DNA of 45,157 nucleotides, taken from contig WGNT01000105.1 of assembly GCA_016124425.1 (NCBI GenBank), positions 1-45,157 on the forward strand, given 5' to 3'. The number at the start of each line of letters is the position of its first letter. Position 1 is the stretch's first letter. A program made the translations under genes and the position numbers. Of the stretch, positions 1-9,494 are shown piece after piece. The notes under the pieces are model-generated. The model was not told where the DNA came from and did no database searches. It saw nothing but the letters and a program-made list of their open reading frames with translations. The stretch is from Cytophagales bacterium (GTDB lineage: Bacteria; Bacteroidota; Bacteroidia; Cytophagales; Cyclobacteriaceae).

Positions 1-1
1 G

Positions 2-37
2 TTTGAGTTCAGGCTAGTTGGCGGGCCGAAAAATTAA
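2..37 (+). CDS. 3' end of an upstream gene, possibly a sensor histidine kinase (partial)
   Basis: An open frame enters from the left edge and stops at a TAA at 35-37. It encodes only 11 residues, ending FEFRLVGGPKN. A 'FEFRL' strand close to the C-terminus is typical of HATPase domains of histidine kinases, and the next gene is a stand-alone receiver, so a kinase-receiver pair is a reasonable inference. The fragment is far too short to prove it. Confidence 0.3.
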   Translation, partial: FEFRLVGGPKN

Positions 38-100
38 CTACAGCAGGTGCGATATCCTGTCGGGTTTAGCCTCGCTAAACAGATTAAGTTAACCCCTAAG

Positions 101-514
101 ATGGATAAAAAATTAAACTGCGTGATGTTGATTGATGATGATGAGTCAGTCAACTATTATCATCGTGAAATTCTGGAGGACATGGCGTTCGCGGATCATA
201 TCCTTATTGCGGATACGGCAAGCAAGGCGCTGAGCATGTTGGAAAAGCCGGAGGAGGACGAATGCATCAATCCAGACGTTATCTTTTTGGATTTGAATAT
301 GCCACTTATGTGCGGGTGGGACTTTATTGAACGGTTGTCTTTAAAAAAGGATGGAGATGCATCTTTCCCCCTTATCTTCATACTTACAACTTCGATGAAC
401 GTCAATAACCTCAAAAGGGCCGTGGGGTCAGACAGAATAACAGGGTTTTTTCCCAAGCCACTTAATGAAAAGATGCTGATGGAGATTTATTCCCGCCATT
501 TTGCCGATTGGTAA
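101..514 (+). CDS. single-domain response regulator (CheY-like receiver)
   Basis: This 137-residue protein is a receiver domain with no output domain. The acidic cluster is D12-D14 (LIDDDES), the phospho-acceptor is D64 in FLDLNMP, the switch Thr is T96/T97 and the conserved Lys is K119 in PKP, so all residues needed for phosphorylation are present. The open frame extends upstream to 47, but residues start to resemble the family only at the ATG at 101, whose product begins MDKKLN. Such proteins act in the cytoplasm, taking phosphate from a histidine kinase and acting by protein-protein contact. The partner is probably the gene ending at position 37. The target is unknown. Confidence 0.85.
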   Translation: MDKKLNCVMLIDDDESVNYYHREILEDMAFADHILIADTASKALSMLEKPEEDECINPDVIFLDLNMPLMCGWDFIERLSLKKDGDASFPLIFILTTSMNVNNLKRAVGSDRITGFFPKPLNEKMLMEIYSRHFADW

Positions 515-611
515 ATCGTTCGTTTATCATTAATTTTTTCCGTTTATCCAACGTCTCCCTAATCGCTGCTTTTTTGAAAGCGAGTAATACTTCATTTTAG
601 ATTTTCTCTTT

Positions 612-640
612 TTGAATTGCGTTTTAAATTGTTTACTTTG
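612..640 (+). promoter_or_regulatory. Bacteroidota-type promoter (-33/-7) for the cytochrome/DUF1501 cluster
   Basis: TTG at 612-614 is followed by a 19-base spacer and TACTTTG at 634-640, close to the Bacteroidota consensus TTG-N17-23-TAnnTTTG (one base short between TA and TTTG). Transcription would start near 647, leaving a leader of about 48 bases before the ATG at 695. Confidence 0.45.
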
Positions 641-694
641 GTTTCCAGAAAGTAAAGACGTGAAAAATTATCCGCTTAATACCCTCAATAATCC

Positions 695-3508
695 ATGAAA
701 TTCCCTCGTCTATATTCTAAGCATATACTAGCTCCGTTGCTTTTGGTTGTTTTAGTGGTGTGGGGAATCCGTACCGTTTCAATCGAAAATAAACATCAGT
801 ACGTTCCTCAATTTTTCTTTGGTGAGGAAGTTGATTTTAACAGGGACATAAGACCGATCATAAATAAAAAATGTATTGCCTGTCATGGTGGCGTGAAGAA
901 ATCCGGAGGGTTTAGTCTTCTTTTTGAAGAGGAGGCGCTGGCGGTTAATGAATCAGGGGAACGGGCTATTGTTCCGGGAAGTATCCGTAAAAGCGAGTTG
1001 ATTAAGCGCATTACCCATCACGATCCAGAACTTAGGATGCCACTGGAAGGTGAACCCCTGGAAAAGGAAGAAATTGCCTTACTAACTAAATGGATCAATC
1101 AAGGCGCGAAATGGAAAGATCATTGGGCATACATTCCGCCAAAACCTCAGAAGGTACCTGATTATTCAGATCCCTGGATAAAATCTCCGATTGATCAGTT
1201 TATTTTTTCGGAGCTGCGCGAGAATGGCCTACTTCCTAATCCTCAAGCCGATAAATATACGTTGATAAGAAGGGTCAGTTTGGACCTTACAGGGCTTCCC
1301 CCTACGTTGGCAGAAGTTCAGGATTATGTCAATGACACATCGGAACTTGCTTTTGAAAAAGTAGTTGACCGCTTACTTGCTTCTCCAGCCTTTGGCGAGC
1401 GTTGGGCCGCCATGTGGATGGATATGGCCCGGTATGCGGATTCAAAAGGGTATGAGGCAGATAGGCCTAGAACCATCTGGAAATACAGGGACTGGCTCAT
1501 CAAAGCGTTCAATGAAAACCTTCCATTCGATACATTTGTCACCACTCAGCTAGCAGGTGACCTGCTTCCCAATGCGACAGATGAGCAACTCATTGCTACG
1601 GCATTTCACCGCAATACGATGAATAATGATGAGGGCGGAACGGATAATGAAGAATACAGAACCGTGGCGCTAATAGACAGGGTGAATACGACATGGTCTG
1701 TATTGCAAGGTACTACCATGGAATGCGTGCAGTGCCATAGTCACCCTTACGATCCAATAAGACACGAAAATTTTTATCAGTCAGTGGCTTTTTTTAACCA
1801 AAGCGCTGATGCGGATATTCCAAGCGAGGCGCCTACACTGATAGAGTTCAAAGACGAAGACGATAGAAATAGGCTAGGACGTATCAAGAGTTGGGTGGAC
1901 GCACATCCCGGGAAAAAAGATGCTGCCTACTATGAGAAATTAATCCGTATAACAGAGCCAAAACTTCATCCCCATTATTTCGAGCAGATGGATAAAGGGA
2001 TCCCCGTTCGGGGTACGGCGACCTTTAAGGTCACGGACAGCATCTATTCGTTTACCAAGCAGGTACCTTTGATGGGGGAGGACCGAATCATGCTCCGGTA
2101 TAGGTCCGATACCTCACTCGGAAGTTTGCAAATCCGATTGGATAGCGAAGAAGGCGAACTTATAGGAGTCTTACCAGTAAAAAGGAAGACCAAAACAGAC
2201 TACAATAAAGGGGAGCAGAAATATAGAACCTATACGGTCACCCAGACCGTGTCTTTTCCGATAAAGCCTATTGAAGGTAAACGTGATGTTTATCTTGTTC
2301 TTGAAGGTAATGCCGGTTTGAAAACAGAAGTTATAATGGAATGGTTAGCGTTTCACCACTCCCTACCAGGCCAATCAGAAGCGGCATTTGAGCATGTTGC
2401 GACTGATTTTTACGATTTATTTAACACTAATGGAGAAAGGGTCACCACACCTATTATGGTCGAGTTGAGTGATGGCTACCGTAGAAAAACGCATGTATTT
2501 GAAAAAGGGAGTTGGATGTCCCGAGGGGAGGAAGTAGAACCCGGTGTGCCTGAAAAGTGGAATCCGTTTGCTCCTGATTGGAAAAGAAACCGATTGGGTC
2601 TGGCGCATTGGCTTATGGATCCACAAAACCCGCTTACTGCCAGGGTAACAGTAAACCGGTTTTGGGAGCAGCTTTTCGGCCTAGGCATTGTAGAAACCAT
2701 TGAGGATTTTGGCTCACAAGGGTTTGCACCATCGCATCCTGAACTATTGGATTGGCTTGCCCTGCAATTTATACACGAGCACAAATGGGATGTGAAAAAG
2801 CTTCTAAAACAGCTCGTCATGTCTGCCACTTATCAGCAGTCCTCTCACATGCGTGAAGAACTCCAAGATCGGGATCCACAGAATTATTTATTGGCTAGAG
2901 GCCCTCGGGTTCGACTAACAGCGGAGCAGGTGCGCGATCAAGCATTAGCTGTTAGCGGTCTGCTAAGCCCGAAAATGTATGGGCCAAGTGTCATGCCCGA
3001 GCAACCGGATGGGATTTGGCAGGTAGTCTATAATGGGGGGATTAGCTGGAAAACCAGTTCCGGGGAAGACAAATACAGAAGGGCGCTGTATACCTTTTGG
3101 CGTCGAACTAGCCCTTATCCTTCATTCATCTCATTTGATGCTCCCAGTAGGGAAGTATGTCTTCCGCGCAGAATAGACACCAACACCCCCCTTCAAGCTC
3201 TTGTCTCATTAAATGATCCAGTTTATCTGGAGACTGCACAGGCCTTAGCAAGGAGGACCCTTGCAAGCAGCTCTGATACCGCCCCGGCAACCCGGATAGC
3301 TACCATGTATGCGTTAGCGATGGCAAGGGGCTTGGATGAAGCTAAACTTGCGGACCTGATGGAGCTCTACAGTGAAACTCAACGCTATTTTGATACCGAT
3401 CCCGATGCCATTTGCCAGTTTACAGGAGAAGACGATATGGAGTTGGCAGTAATGACAGTGATGGCCAATGTGGTCATGAATTTGGACGAGTTTGTGATGA
3501 AGTCATAG
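695..3508 (+). CDS. PSD1 cytochrome-like / DUF1549 / DUF1553 protein
   Basis: This 937-residue protein has one N-terminal hydrophobic segment (about residues 11-28), so it is probably membrane-anchored with the rest in the periplasm. A planctomycete-type cytochrome C domain follows with the haem motif CIACH at 60-64. DUF1549 comes next (from about 157, 'SPIDQFIF', 'RRVSLDLTGLPP') and carries a second CxxCH motif, CVQCH near 344. DUF1553 occupies roughly 640-920 (TARVTVNRFWEQLFG, MSATYQQSS). The family is abundant in Planctomycetes and found in polysaccharide-degrading Bacteroidota. Its biochemical role is not established, and haem binding is inferred from the motifs. The DUF1501 gene starts 12 bases downstream, the usual pairing. 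Confidence 0.9.
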   Translation: MKFPRLYSKHILAPLLLVVLVVWGIRTVSIENKHQYVPQFFFGEEVDFNRDIRPIINKKCIACHGGVKKSGGFSLLFEEEALAVNESGERAIVPGSIRKSELIKRITHHDPELRMPLEGEPLEKEEIALLTKWINQGAKWKDHWAYIPPKPQKVPDYSDPWIKSPIDQFIFSELRENGLLPNPQADKYTLIRRVSLDLTGLPPTLAEVQDYVNDTSELAFEKVVDRLLASPAFGERWAAMWMDMARYADSKGYEADRPRTIWKYRDWLIKAFNENLPFDTFVTTQLAGDLLPNATDEQLIATAFHRNTMNNDEGGTDNEEYRTVALIDRVNTTWSVLQGTTMECVQCHSHPYDPIRHENFYQSVAFFNQSADADIPSEAPTLIEFKDEDDRNRLGRIKSWVDAHPGKKDAAYYEKLIRITEPKLHPHYFEQMDKGIPVRGTATFKVTDSIYSFTKQVPLMGEDRIMLRYRSDTSLGSLQIRLDSEEGELIGVLPVKRKTKTDYNKGEQKYRTYTVTQTVSFPIKPIEGKRDVYLVLEGNAGLKTEVIMEWLAFHHSLPGQSEAAFEHVATDFYDLFNTNGERVTTPIMVELSDGYRRKTHVFEKGSWMSRGEEVEPGVPEKWNPFAPDWKRNRLGLAHWLMDPQNPLTARVTVNRFWEQLFGLGIVETIEDFGSQGFAPSHPELLDWLALQFIHEHKWDVKKLLKQLVMSATYQQSSHMREELQDRDPQNYLLARGPRVRLTAEQVRDQALAVSGLLSPKMYGPSVMPEQPDGIWQVVYNGGISWKTSSGEDKYRRALYTFWRRTSPYPSFISFDAPSREVCLPRRIDTNTPLQALVSLNDPVYLETAQALARRTLASSSDTAPATRIATMYALAMARGLDEAKLADLMELYSETQRYFDTDPDAICQFTGEDDMELAVMTVMANVVMNLDEFVMKS

Positions 3509-3520
3509 TTAAGAAATTGT

Positions 3521-4999
3521 ATGAATTTACTACAGGAATTACAGTTTAGGACCTTACAGCGCGAGACAAGAAGGCATTTTTTGAAGCAATGCGCTCATGG
3601 GTTGGGTTCTATTGCGCTAGGATCCTTGATTGGGTGCGGCCCCACAGGCAGCAGCGAGGAGATGGCCTCCGCCGCGATGAATAGCTTAGCTGCCAAATTG
3701 CCCCATTTTGCACCTAAGGCTAAGCGCATTATTTATTTGCACATGGCTGGGGCGCCCTCTCAGCTTGAACTATTTGATTACAAACCGGAATTGGGCAAAC
3801 TGGACGGGAAGGATTGTCCACCTTCGTTGCTAGAAGGAAAGAAGTTTGCCTTTATCCAAGGAGTTCCAAAAATGTTAGGTCCTCAGGCAGAATTCAAGCC
3901 TAGGGGTGAATCCGGTATGATGATTTCGGACTGGTTGCCCCATTTTTCTACCATGGCAGATGATGTCACGCTGATACGGACCATGCATACAGATGAATTT
4001 AACCATGCACCTGCGCAGCTGCTACTACAAACCGGAGGATCTAGATTGGGAAGGCCGAGTATGGGCTCTTGGGTAACCTATGGGTTAGGTACCGACAACG
4101 AGAACCTTCCTGGATTTATGGTGTTGGTCTCTGGAGGAAACACGCCTGACGCTGGCAAATCGGTATGGGGAAGCGGGTTTTTACCGTCCGTATATCAAGG
4201 GGTACAGTGCCGGTCTGAAGGGGATCCAGTCCTGTATGTTTCTAACCCGGAAGGTATGAGTGGGAAGCTACGCCGAAGTACCATTGATGCCATCAATAAG
4301 GTCAATGAAAAAGAATACCAAGAGATGGGTGATCCGGAAATTTTAACCCGTATTTCCCAGTACGAAATGTCTTATAGGATGCAGACCTCCGTACCGGAAG
4401 TAATGGACATCAAGGATGAGCCAGCTTACATCCATGACATGTACGGGACGGAACCTGGTAAGACTTCTTTTGCCAATAACTGTCTTCTGGCTAGGCGCTT
4501 GGTTGAGCAGGGTGTCCGTTTTGTACAGTTGTTTGACTGGGGATGGGACACACACGGGGTGAGTGAAGGAGATTCGCTCGAAGCCGGTCTTAGGAGAAAA
4601 TGCCTCCAAGTAGATCGACCCATGACCGCTCTTATTAAAGACCTAAAACAACGTGGGCTGCTTGATGAAACGCTTGTTGTTTGGGGTGGTGAGTTTGGCC
4701 GCACCCCGATGCAGGAGAATAGGGGAGGAAAGGTTTGGCCATTTAAAGGAAGGGACCATCACACAGAGGCGTTTCCCATTTGGATGGCTGGAGGCGGTGT
4801 GAAAGGAGGCTACACCCACGGCGAGACAGATGAAATCGGTTACTATGGGATAAAGGATAAGGTACATGTTCATGATCTACAGGCTACCATTATGCAGCTT
4901 TTAGGCATGGACCATGAAAAATTTACCTACTTTGCTCAGGGAAGGGACTTCAGGCTGACAGATGTTGCAGGCAAAGTTGTACACAAAATTATTGCATAA
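3521..4999 (+). CDS. DUF1501 protein, Tat-exported, sulfatase/alkaline-phosphatase-like fold
   Basis: This 492-residue protein starts with a twin-arginine signal: R17-R18 followed by HFLKQ, then a hydrophobic stretch ending LIGC with Cys39, which could be a lipobox. The body is a DUF1501 domain, with [14 protein letters not shown], the MISDWLPH and THTDEFNH-like blocks, and the C-terminal 'WGGEFGRTP' and 'GRDHH' motifs. These resemble metal ligands of the alkaline phosphatase/sulfatase superfamily. DUF1501 genes nearly always follow a DUF1549/DUF1553 gene, as here, suggesting one extracytoplasmic complex. The substrate is unknown. The 15-base gap to the next gene supports a single transcript. 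Confidence 0.9.
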   Translation: MNLLQELQFRTLQRETRRHFLKQCAHGLGSIALGSLIGCGPTGSSEEMASAAMNSLAAKLPHFAPKAKRIIYLHMAGAPSQLELFDYKPELGKLDGKDCPPSLLEGKKFAFIQGVPKMLGPQAEFKPRGESGMMISDWLPHFSTMADDVTLIRTMHTDEFNHAPAQLLLQTGGSRLGRPSMGSWVTYGLGTDNENLPGFMVLVSGGNTPDAGKSVWGSGFLPSVYQGVQCRSEGDPVLYVSNPEGMSGKLRRSTIDAINKVNEKEYQEMGDPEILTRISQYEMSYRMQTSVPEVMDIKDEPAYIHDMYGTEPGKTSFANNCLLARRLVEQGVRFVQLFDWGWDTHGVSEGDSLEAGLRRKCLQVDRPMTALIKDLKQRGLLDETLVVWGGEFGRTPMQENRGGKVWPFKGRDHHTEAFPIWMAGGGVKGGYTHGETDEIGYYGIKDKVHVHDLQATIMQLLGMDHEKFTYFAQGRDFRLTDVAGKVVHKIIA

Positions 5000-5014
5000 T
5001 TACACAGTTATACT

Positions 5015-6463
5015 ATGGAGCAATCAGGAGATTTTATAGTTTTCTTGGGCAGATTTCATCCGCTTTTCTTACACCTACCTATCGGATTCCTTGTCTTGGC
5101 GGTGACGCTTGAGCTAGCATCAAGGACAGACAAATACGTTTCACTTAAGCCGGCGGTTGGGTTTACCTTGCTTCTTGGTGCTGTTTCGGCATTGGTAGCT
5201 GCTATTCTCGGGTTAATGCTGGCACAGGACGGCGGGTATTCGGAAGATTTATTGTCGCTTCACAAATGGCTTGGTATCGCATTGGTTATTTTTTCTTTCG
5301 GCGCATGGATCTTATATGAGCAGAAGGAAAGGCGCCAAACCGCACAGCTTAAAAAAGCCTATGCCGGTTCCCTTGTGCTTATGATGGTGTTTTTAGGTGG
5401 TGCAGGGCACTATGGCGGATCGCTCACTCACGGCACCACCTACCTGACTCAAAACATGCCAAACGGGCTTCGGAAGTTGGTTGGTTTGCCGGTAAACGAG
5501 GGTCCAAAGTTAATTACAAACCTAAATGAGGCTGAGGTTTTCGGCGACATTATTCACCCCATCCTTGAGACCCGCTGTAATTCCTGCCACAATGAAAGTA
5601 AGAAGAAGGGCGAACTTCAAATGCATACCGTAGCGGCATTGATGAAAGGCGGTGAGAACGGGGATGTATTTGTACCCGGTGAGCCTGCAAATAGCACAAT
5701 GATACAGCGGGTTCATCTGCCAGAAGCCGATGAAGAGCATATGCCTCCCAAAGGCAAGACCCAATTGACACCCGAACAGATTATGTTGCTTGAGTGGTGG
5801 ATAGGCGAGGGTGCTCCTTTTGATAAAAAAGTGGCGGAAGTGGCTAAAGCAGCGGAGATTGATGCGATTTTACAAACACTCGCTGATCCCGATGCGAATA
5901 AAACAGAGGTTGAGATTCTTTTGGCTGAAGGAACACTTCCTCCAGATTTGGAGAAGATGAACGCCTTAAAGTCTAAGGGTGTCATGATAAAGTCGCTCTC
6001 CAACGACTCTAACTGGCTTCAGGTGACTATAGACAAAAACCTCCCAGTAGCAGATCTTTTGGCAGAATTAGCAGCGGATTTTTCCGAACAGGTTACTTGG
6101 TTGGATCTGAAAGAAACCCCACTAGCTGATGCGGATTTGGCAGCTGTTTCCAATTTCAAACACCTTACACGACTTAGGCTTGAAAAGACACCAATTACGG
6201 ACGAGGCAATGGACCACCTTAAAGGGTTGAATTACCTTGAGTTTTTAAATATCTATGGCTCTAAGGTAGGTGATTCAGGAATCGAAAAACTTGCCGGACT
6301 CCGAAATCTCCGCCGTTTATATGCTTGGGAAAGCGATGTTACTATTGCAGGTGCAAAGCAACTTGAGGAGAAAATGGCCCAACTCGAGGTAAACCTAGGA
6401 TTTGAGGTACAGGTATTAGATTCCTTGACTGTTCAGGTACTGCCAGTTGGACAGACCGAGTAA
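5015..6463 (+). CDS. DUF2231 membrane protein with cytochrome C domain and leucine-rich repeats
   Basis: This 482-residue protein has three parts. Residues 1 to about 150 form a four-helix membrane domain of DUF2231 type (GRFHPLFLHLPIGFL near the start, later LHKWLGIAL), whose conserved His residues suggest haem or metal contact. A PSD1-type cytochrome C domain follows, with the CNSCH haem motif at 188-192 and a distal Met candidate in 'EEHMPPKGK'. The C-terminal third has leucine-rich repeats (LTRLRLEKTPITDEAMDHL and the next unit). It ends the three-gene unit and sits just before a strong terminator. A role in membrane electron transfer serving the two upstream proteins is inference. Confidence 0.85.
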   Translation: MEQSGDFIVFLGRFHPLFLHLPIGFLVLAVTLELASRTDKYVSLKPAVGFTLLLGAVSALVAAILGLMLAQDGGYSEDLLSLHKWLGIALVIFSFGAWILYEQKERRQTAQLKKAYAGSLVLMMVFLGGAGHYGGSLTHGTTYLTQNMPNGLRKLVGLPVNEGPKLITNLNEAEVFGDIIHPILETRCNSCHNESKKKGELQMHTVAALMKGGENGDVFVPGEPANSTMIQRVHLPEADEEHMPPKGKTQLTPEQIMLLEWWIGEGAPFDKKVAEVAKAAEIDAILQTLADPDANKTEVEILLAEGTLPPDLEKMNALKSKGVMIKSLSNDSNWLQVTIDKNLPVADLLAELAADFSEQVTWLDLKETPLADADLAAVSNFKHLTRLRLEKTPITDEAMDHLKGLNYLEFLNIYGSKVGDSGIEKLAGLRNLRRLYAWESDVTIAGAKQLEEKMAQLEVNLGFEVQVLDSLTVQVLPVGQTE

Positions 6464-6502
6464 ACTACCCGGTTGAACCAATAAATTATCCCTTTAATAC
6501 CC

Positions 6503-6543
6503 CCTGTTTCCAAATTCTTCTTGAATGGAAACAGGTTTTTTTT
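6503..6543 (+). terminator. rho-independent terminator of the cytochrome cluster
   Basis: A perfect 10-bp stem, CCTGTTTCCA at 6503-6512 and TGGAAACAGG at 6526-6535, is followed at once by a run of T. It lies 40 bases after the last stop codon of the cluster. Confidence 0.85.
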
Positions 6544-7092
6544 TGACGCATCTCCAGATTTTCATCTGCCGTTAAAAAAATAAATTCCTTGTTTTTTTGG
6601 TAGGTGCAATATTTTTAGTATGTTTAAAAGATTTTGGAATTCAAAAAGCAGAACAATTCCGTTATTTTCAAAATAATAATAGCTATTAGTCAGTTCAAAT
6701 AAACCCAACCTAAAGGAATCTTGACAAAGATTCCTTTTTTTTTGGTTTTAATTTTACCCTTGGTCGATCTACTTTTTGTAATTTTACGAAAGAATGGGTT
6801 TTATTTACACCAAATTTTATTCTACAGCGAATGTTTTGGATCAAATGGTTTTCCCAACAGCGGGTACTTTTCCCTTTAGCAAAAGTTGCGCAAGAACGGG
6901 TTTACGAGTAAACCTTCCCTGAATTTATTTTTTTTCAAGTCTGCATGATTTTCCCTTAGGCACGTATTTGCAGCAAGCAAAATGTATACTTTTCAGGGAA
7001 CTTGTTTCCTGAGTAATTGATTGTGGGGACTTTGGCATATGATAATTTAGCAATTGTAAGGTGACGGATGACCTTTTTCCCATCATAATTCC
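6544..7092. other. intergenic region without a recognised gene
   Basis: About 550 bases of AT-rich sequence hold no convincing coding frame. Two items stand out: a second terminator-like hairpin at 6712-6743 and a 16-bp inverted repeat at 6899-6914 (GGTTTAC, 2 bases, GTAAACC), about 210 bases before the DUF6807 gene. A transcript starting after the cytochrome terminator and ending at 6743 is possible but nothing in it is recognisable. Confidence 0.5.
6712..6743 (+). terminator. terminator-like hairpin
   Basis: AAAGGAATC at 6712-6720 pairs with GATTCCTTT at 6729-6737 across an 8-base loop and runs into a T tract. It lies 170 bases beyond the first terminator, so it would serve as a backup or end a short unrecognised transcript. 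Confidence 0.65.
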
Positions 7093-7100
7093 TAATTTTG
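7093..7100 (+). promoter_or_regulatory. -7 promoter element for the DUF6807 gene
   Basis: TAATTTTG matches the Bacteroidota -7 consensus TAnnTTTG exactly. No clear TTG is seen at the -33 spacing (TTT at about 7074). Its position 28 bases before the ATG at 7128 supports that start and argues against the TTG start at 7098 that would overlap the element. Confidence 0.4.
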
Positions 7101-7127
7101 AAAGTTGCACTTAAAAATTACCGATTT

Positions 7128-8033
7128 ATGACTAGACACCAATTATCCCTCTTGCTTCTGGCAGGATTCTTATGCATGCTTCATGTCCACGCGTTCGCAC
7201 AGCAGAAAGTCCGTGCAGAAAAGATCGGATCCCGCATTGACATTCATATAGGCAACTTGTTTTTTACAAGTTACCGGTTCGATACCAATGAGAAATACCC
7301 GTTTTTTTATCCCGTCAACGGACCGTCAGGTGCCTCGGTTTCCTCGATGCGGAACGGTACCTATCCCCATCACAGTTCCCTATTCTTCGGGTGTGATATG
7401 GTTAACGGTGGGAATTATTGGCAGGAGGGACTTGACAGAGGGCAAATTGTTGCCCTACGTGCGGAAATAGAACAGCCTGATGAGTTTACGGTAATTATTC
7501 ACAATGAAAATATCTGGACTCGTCCAGGAGCCAATGCGCCCATTAAGGATATTCGGAAGATCACAATTACCAGCACAACAAAGGATATATTTCAGTTAGA
7601 TTTTGATGTCACGATGGAAATGCTTGAAGATGTGACAATCAAAAAGACAAACCACTCCCTCTTTAGCGGCAGAATGGACCCGGACCTTTCCGTCGTGAAC
7701 GGAGGTACCATGATTAACGCCGAGGGAGATAAGGGCGAAAAGGCAACTTTTGGCAAACCTTCCCCTTGGATTGATTTCTACGGACCACGCGGTACTGGAA
7801 TAGAGGGAATGGCCATCATGCAGCATCCATCTAACGACTGGTACCCCTCACCGTGGTTTACACGCGACTACGGCTTCTTTTCTCCCACGCCGATGTATTG
7901 GCCGGTGGATGATACCCAAACTTTGCTGGCCAAGGGCGAAAAGGTAACATTAAGGTACAGAGTTCTCGTGCATTCGGGAGATCATGTGGCCGCTGGAATT
8001 GACAGCCATTTTGAAACCTATCAAAAAGACTAA
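7128..8033 (+). CDS. secreted DUF6807 (PmoA-like) family protein
   Basis: The product is 301 residues and begins with a signal peptide ending near HAFAQQ. The body matches my memory of the DUF6807/'PmoA family' proteins of Bacteroidota and Planctomycetes: a beta-rich fold with 'YPFFYPVNGP', 'YPHHSSLFFGCD', 'IDFYGPR' and a late 'HPSNDWYPSPWFTRDYGF' block. The label PmoA is historical and does not imply methane oxidation. Members are common beside sugar-catabolic genes and may bind or modify carbohydrate, but no reaction is established. The 3' end overlaps the convergent neighbour by 4 bases. Confidence 0.8.
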   Translation: MTRHQLSLLLLAGFLCMLHVHAFAQQKVRAEKIGSRIDIHIGNLFFTSYRFDTNEKYPFFYPVNGPSGASVSSMRNGTYPHHSSLFFGCDMVNGGNYWQEGLDRGQIVALRAEIEQPDEFTVIIHNENIWTRPGANAPIKDIRKITITSTTKDIFQLDFDVTMEMLEDVTIKKTNHSLFSGRMDPDLSVVNGGTMINAEGDKGEKATFGKPSPWIDFYGPRGTGIEGMAIMQHPSNDWYPSPWFTRDYGFFSPTPMYWPVDDTQTLLAKGEKVTLRYRVLVHSGDHVAAGIDSHFETYQKD

Positions 8034-8623
8034 GTTACTTGAGTAAAATATCCTGTCCAGTAAAGCAGTTGAATTCCTGTGAAAACACCGATTCCTAAAC
8101 CCCACACCACCTCGGGCACTGTATGGCGCTTTTGAGTAACTCGTGCCCATCCAATCAGTGGAATCATGGCTGCAAGAGCAGCTGCAAAATGAGGATTTAG
8201 CGGCAATAGCCCAAAGCAAATATAGGCAGCTACAGTTATGTGAAGTGACGCTTTGATCCAGAAGTTTAAGAAGAACACAAGCAATAATCCTTCAATGAGC
8301 AAAAGCGTACCCACCAATAATGCTGAGGGCTGTCCGCTTAGATACAGGAATCCAATCAGCAAACAGGAAAGTAAAAAAATGAAACCAAACATGGAAAATC
8401 GCTGCTCACGGATTGAGACGTCGAAGTTAGAATAAGCCCCGCGGTGGGTTTTCCAGCTGTTCCATCCGATTAGGGGAATGACCGCTATGGCAATGATGGT
8501 GAGTGCCGTCCAGACGGCTGTCTCAACGTCCAAGATGGAAAAAGTACTGTAAAAAACAAATAGTGACAATAATAGGAGGGGGTGTGCAATGCGGGAGATT
8601 CCCAGCGCTATCTTCTGATTCAT
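8030..8623 (-). CDS. PAP2-like integral membrane protein
   Basis: This 197-residue protein is almost entirely hydrophobic, with five or six predicted membrane segments. The C-terminal half has a loose PAP2 phosphatase signature: 'KASLH' where the family has PSGH, and 'RVTQKRHTVPEVVWG' where it has SRxxxxxHxxxDVxxG. The His of the second motif is kept, but the PSGH Ser-Gly-His is altered to S-L-H, so catalysis is uncertain. It would act on lipid phosphates in the cytoplasmic membrane if active. It runs convergent to the DUF6807 gene and divergent from the esterase gene, so it is probably a one-gene unit. Confidence 0.65.
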   Translation of the reverse strand: MNQKIALGISRIAHPLLLLSLFVFYSTFSILDVETAVWTALTIIAIAVIPLIGWNSWKTHRGAYSNFDVSIREQRFSMFGFIFLLSCLLIGFLYLSGQPSALLVGTLLLIEGLLLVFFLNFWIKASLHITVAAYICFGLLPLNPHFAAALAAMIPLIGWARVTQKRHTVPEVVWGLGIGVFTGIQLLYWTGYFTQVT

Positions 8624-8702
8624 TATATATCACGTATCAACTAGTAATGAATAAATATAGGGCCAAATCGATAATTTTCAAAAGTTCAACTGATCAACAC
8701 GT

Positions 8703-9494
8703 ATGAGAGTATCCTACATTTACTGGATGATGTTTTGGGTTTTATCAGGACATGTAGTACAAGAAACACATGCACAGACTCCTACCGCTGGGCTGGATAT
8801 TTTTTTGGTCATAGGGCAATCAAATATGGCGGGGCGGGCGGAAATTACCACTGACCTGACGGATCCCATTCCTGGCGTCTACCTTTTTGCGGGATTGGAA
8901 GACAGCCTTTGGGTACCGGCAAAAAATCCACTAAACCTTTACTCAACGATCCGAAAGGATAAGGAGATGCAGCGGCTAGGGCCGACCTATAGGTTTGCTC
9001 AGGTAATTCGCAAAGATGATCCATCACGGGAGATCGGGTTGGTTGTAAACGCAAAAGGAGGTACCGCTCTGGCTGAGTGGATGCCTGGAACCCACTTTTA
9101 TAAGGAGGCGTTAAGCAGGGTGAAAGCAGCGGCCAAGCAGGGAAAAATCCGGGGTGTCATTTGGCATCAGGGCGAATCTGATCTTGGGAAGTTGGAAACC
9201 TATCTGCCAGATCTTTTACTGCTTATCCAAAAGTTGCGGACGGATTTAGGTATGCCGGAACTTCCTTTTATTGCCGGTCATATTGCCGAGGATCAGCCGG
9301 AAAGAAAAGCGTTTAATGACCTTATCGATCAGTTGCCAGATATGTTGCCCTTTACTGCTGTCGTTCATGGGAAGGCTACTAAGACCTTTGATAGGGTTCA
9401 CTTTGATACGGAAAGCCAGCTGCTTATGGGGCAGCGGTATGGAGAAAAAATGTTGGAACTCTTAGATAAAGTAAAAAATGAAACTATTCGTTAG
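8703..9494 (+). CDS. secreted sialate O-acetylesterase-like esterase (SGNH, CE6-like)
   Basis: The 263-residue product has a signal peptide ending near HAQT, then the SGNH/SASA domain. The nucleophile is S40 in GQSNMAG, the oxyanion-hole/second motif is WHQGESD near 154-160, and the catalytic Asp-His pair is probably in FDRVHFD near 236-242. CE6/SASA enzymes remove acetyl groups from sialic acid or plant polysaccharides such as xylan. Here a periplasmic carbohydrate substrate is likely but cannot be named. The stop codon lies inside the next gene (17-base overlap), so the two are translationally linked. Confidence 0.88.
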   Translation: MRVSYIYWMMFWVLSGHVVQETHAQTPTAGLDIFLVIGQSNMAGRAEITTDLTDPIPGVYLFAGLEDSLWVPAKNPLNLYSTIRKDKEMQRLGPTYRFAQVIRKDDPSREIGLVVNAKGGTALAEWMPGTHFYKEALSRVKAAAKQGKIRGVIWHQGESDLGKLETYLPDLLLLIQKLRTDLGMPELPFIAGHIAEDQPERKAFNDLIDQLPDMLPFTAVVHGKATKTFDRVHFDTESQLLMGQRYGEKMLELLDKVKNETIR

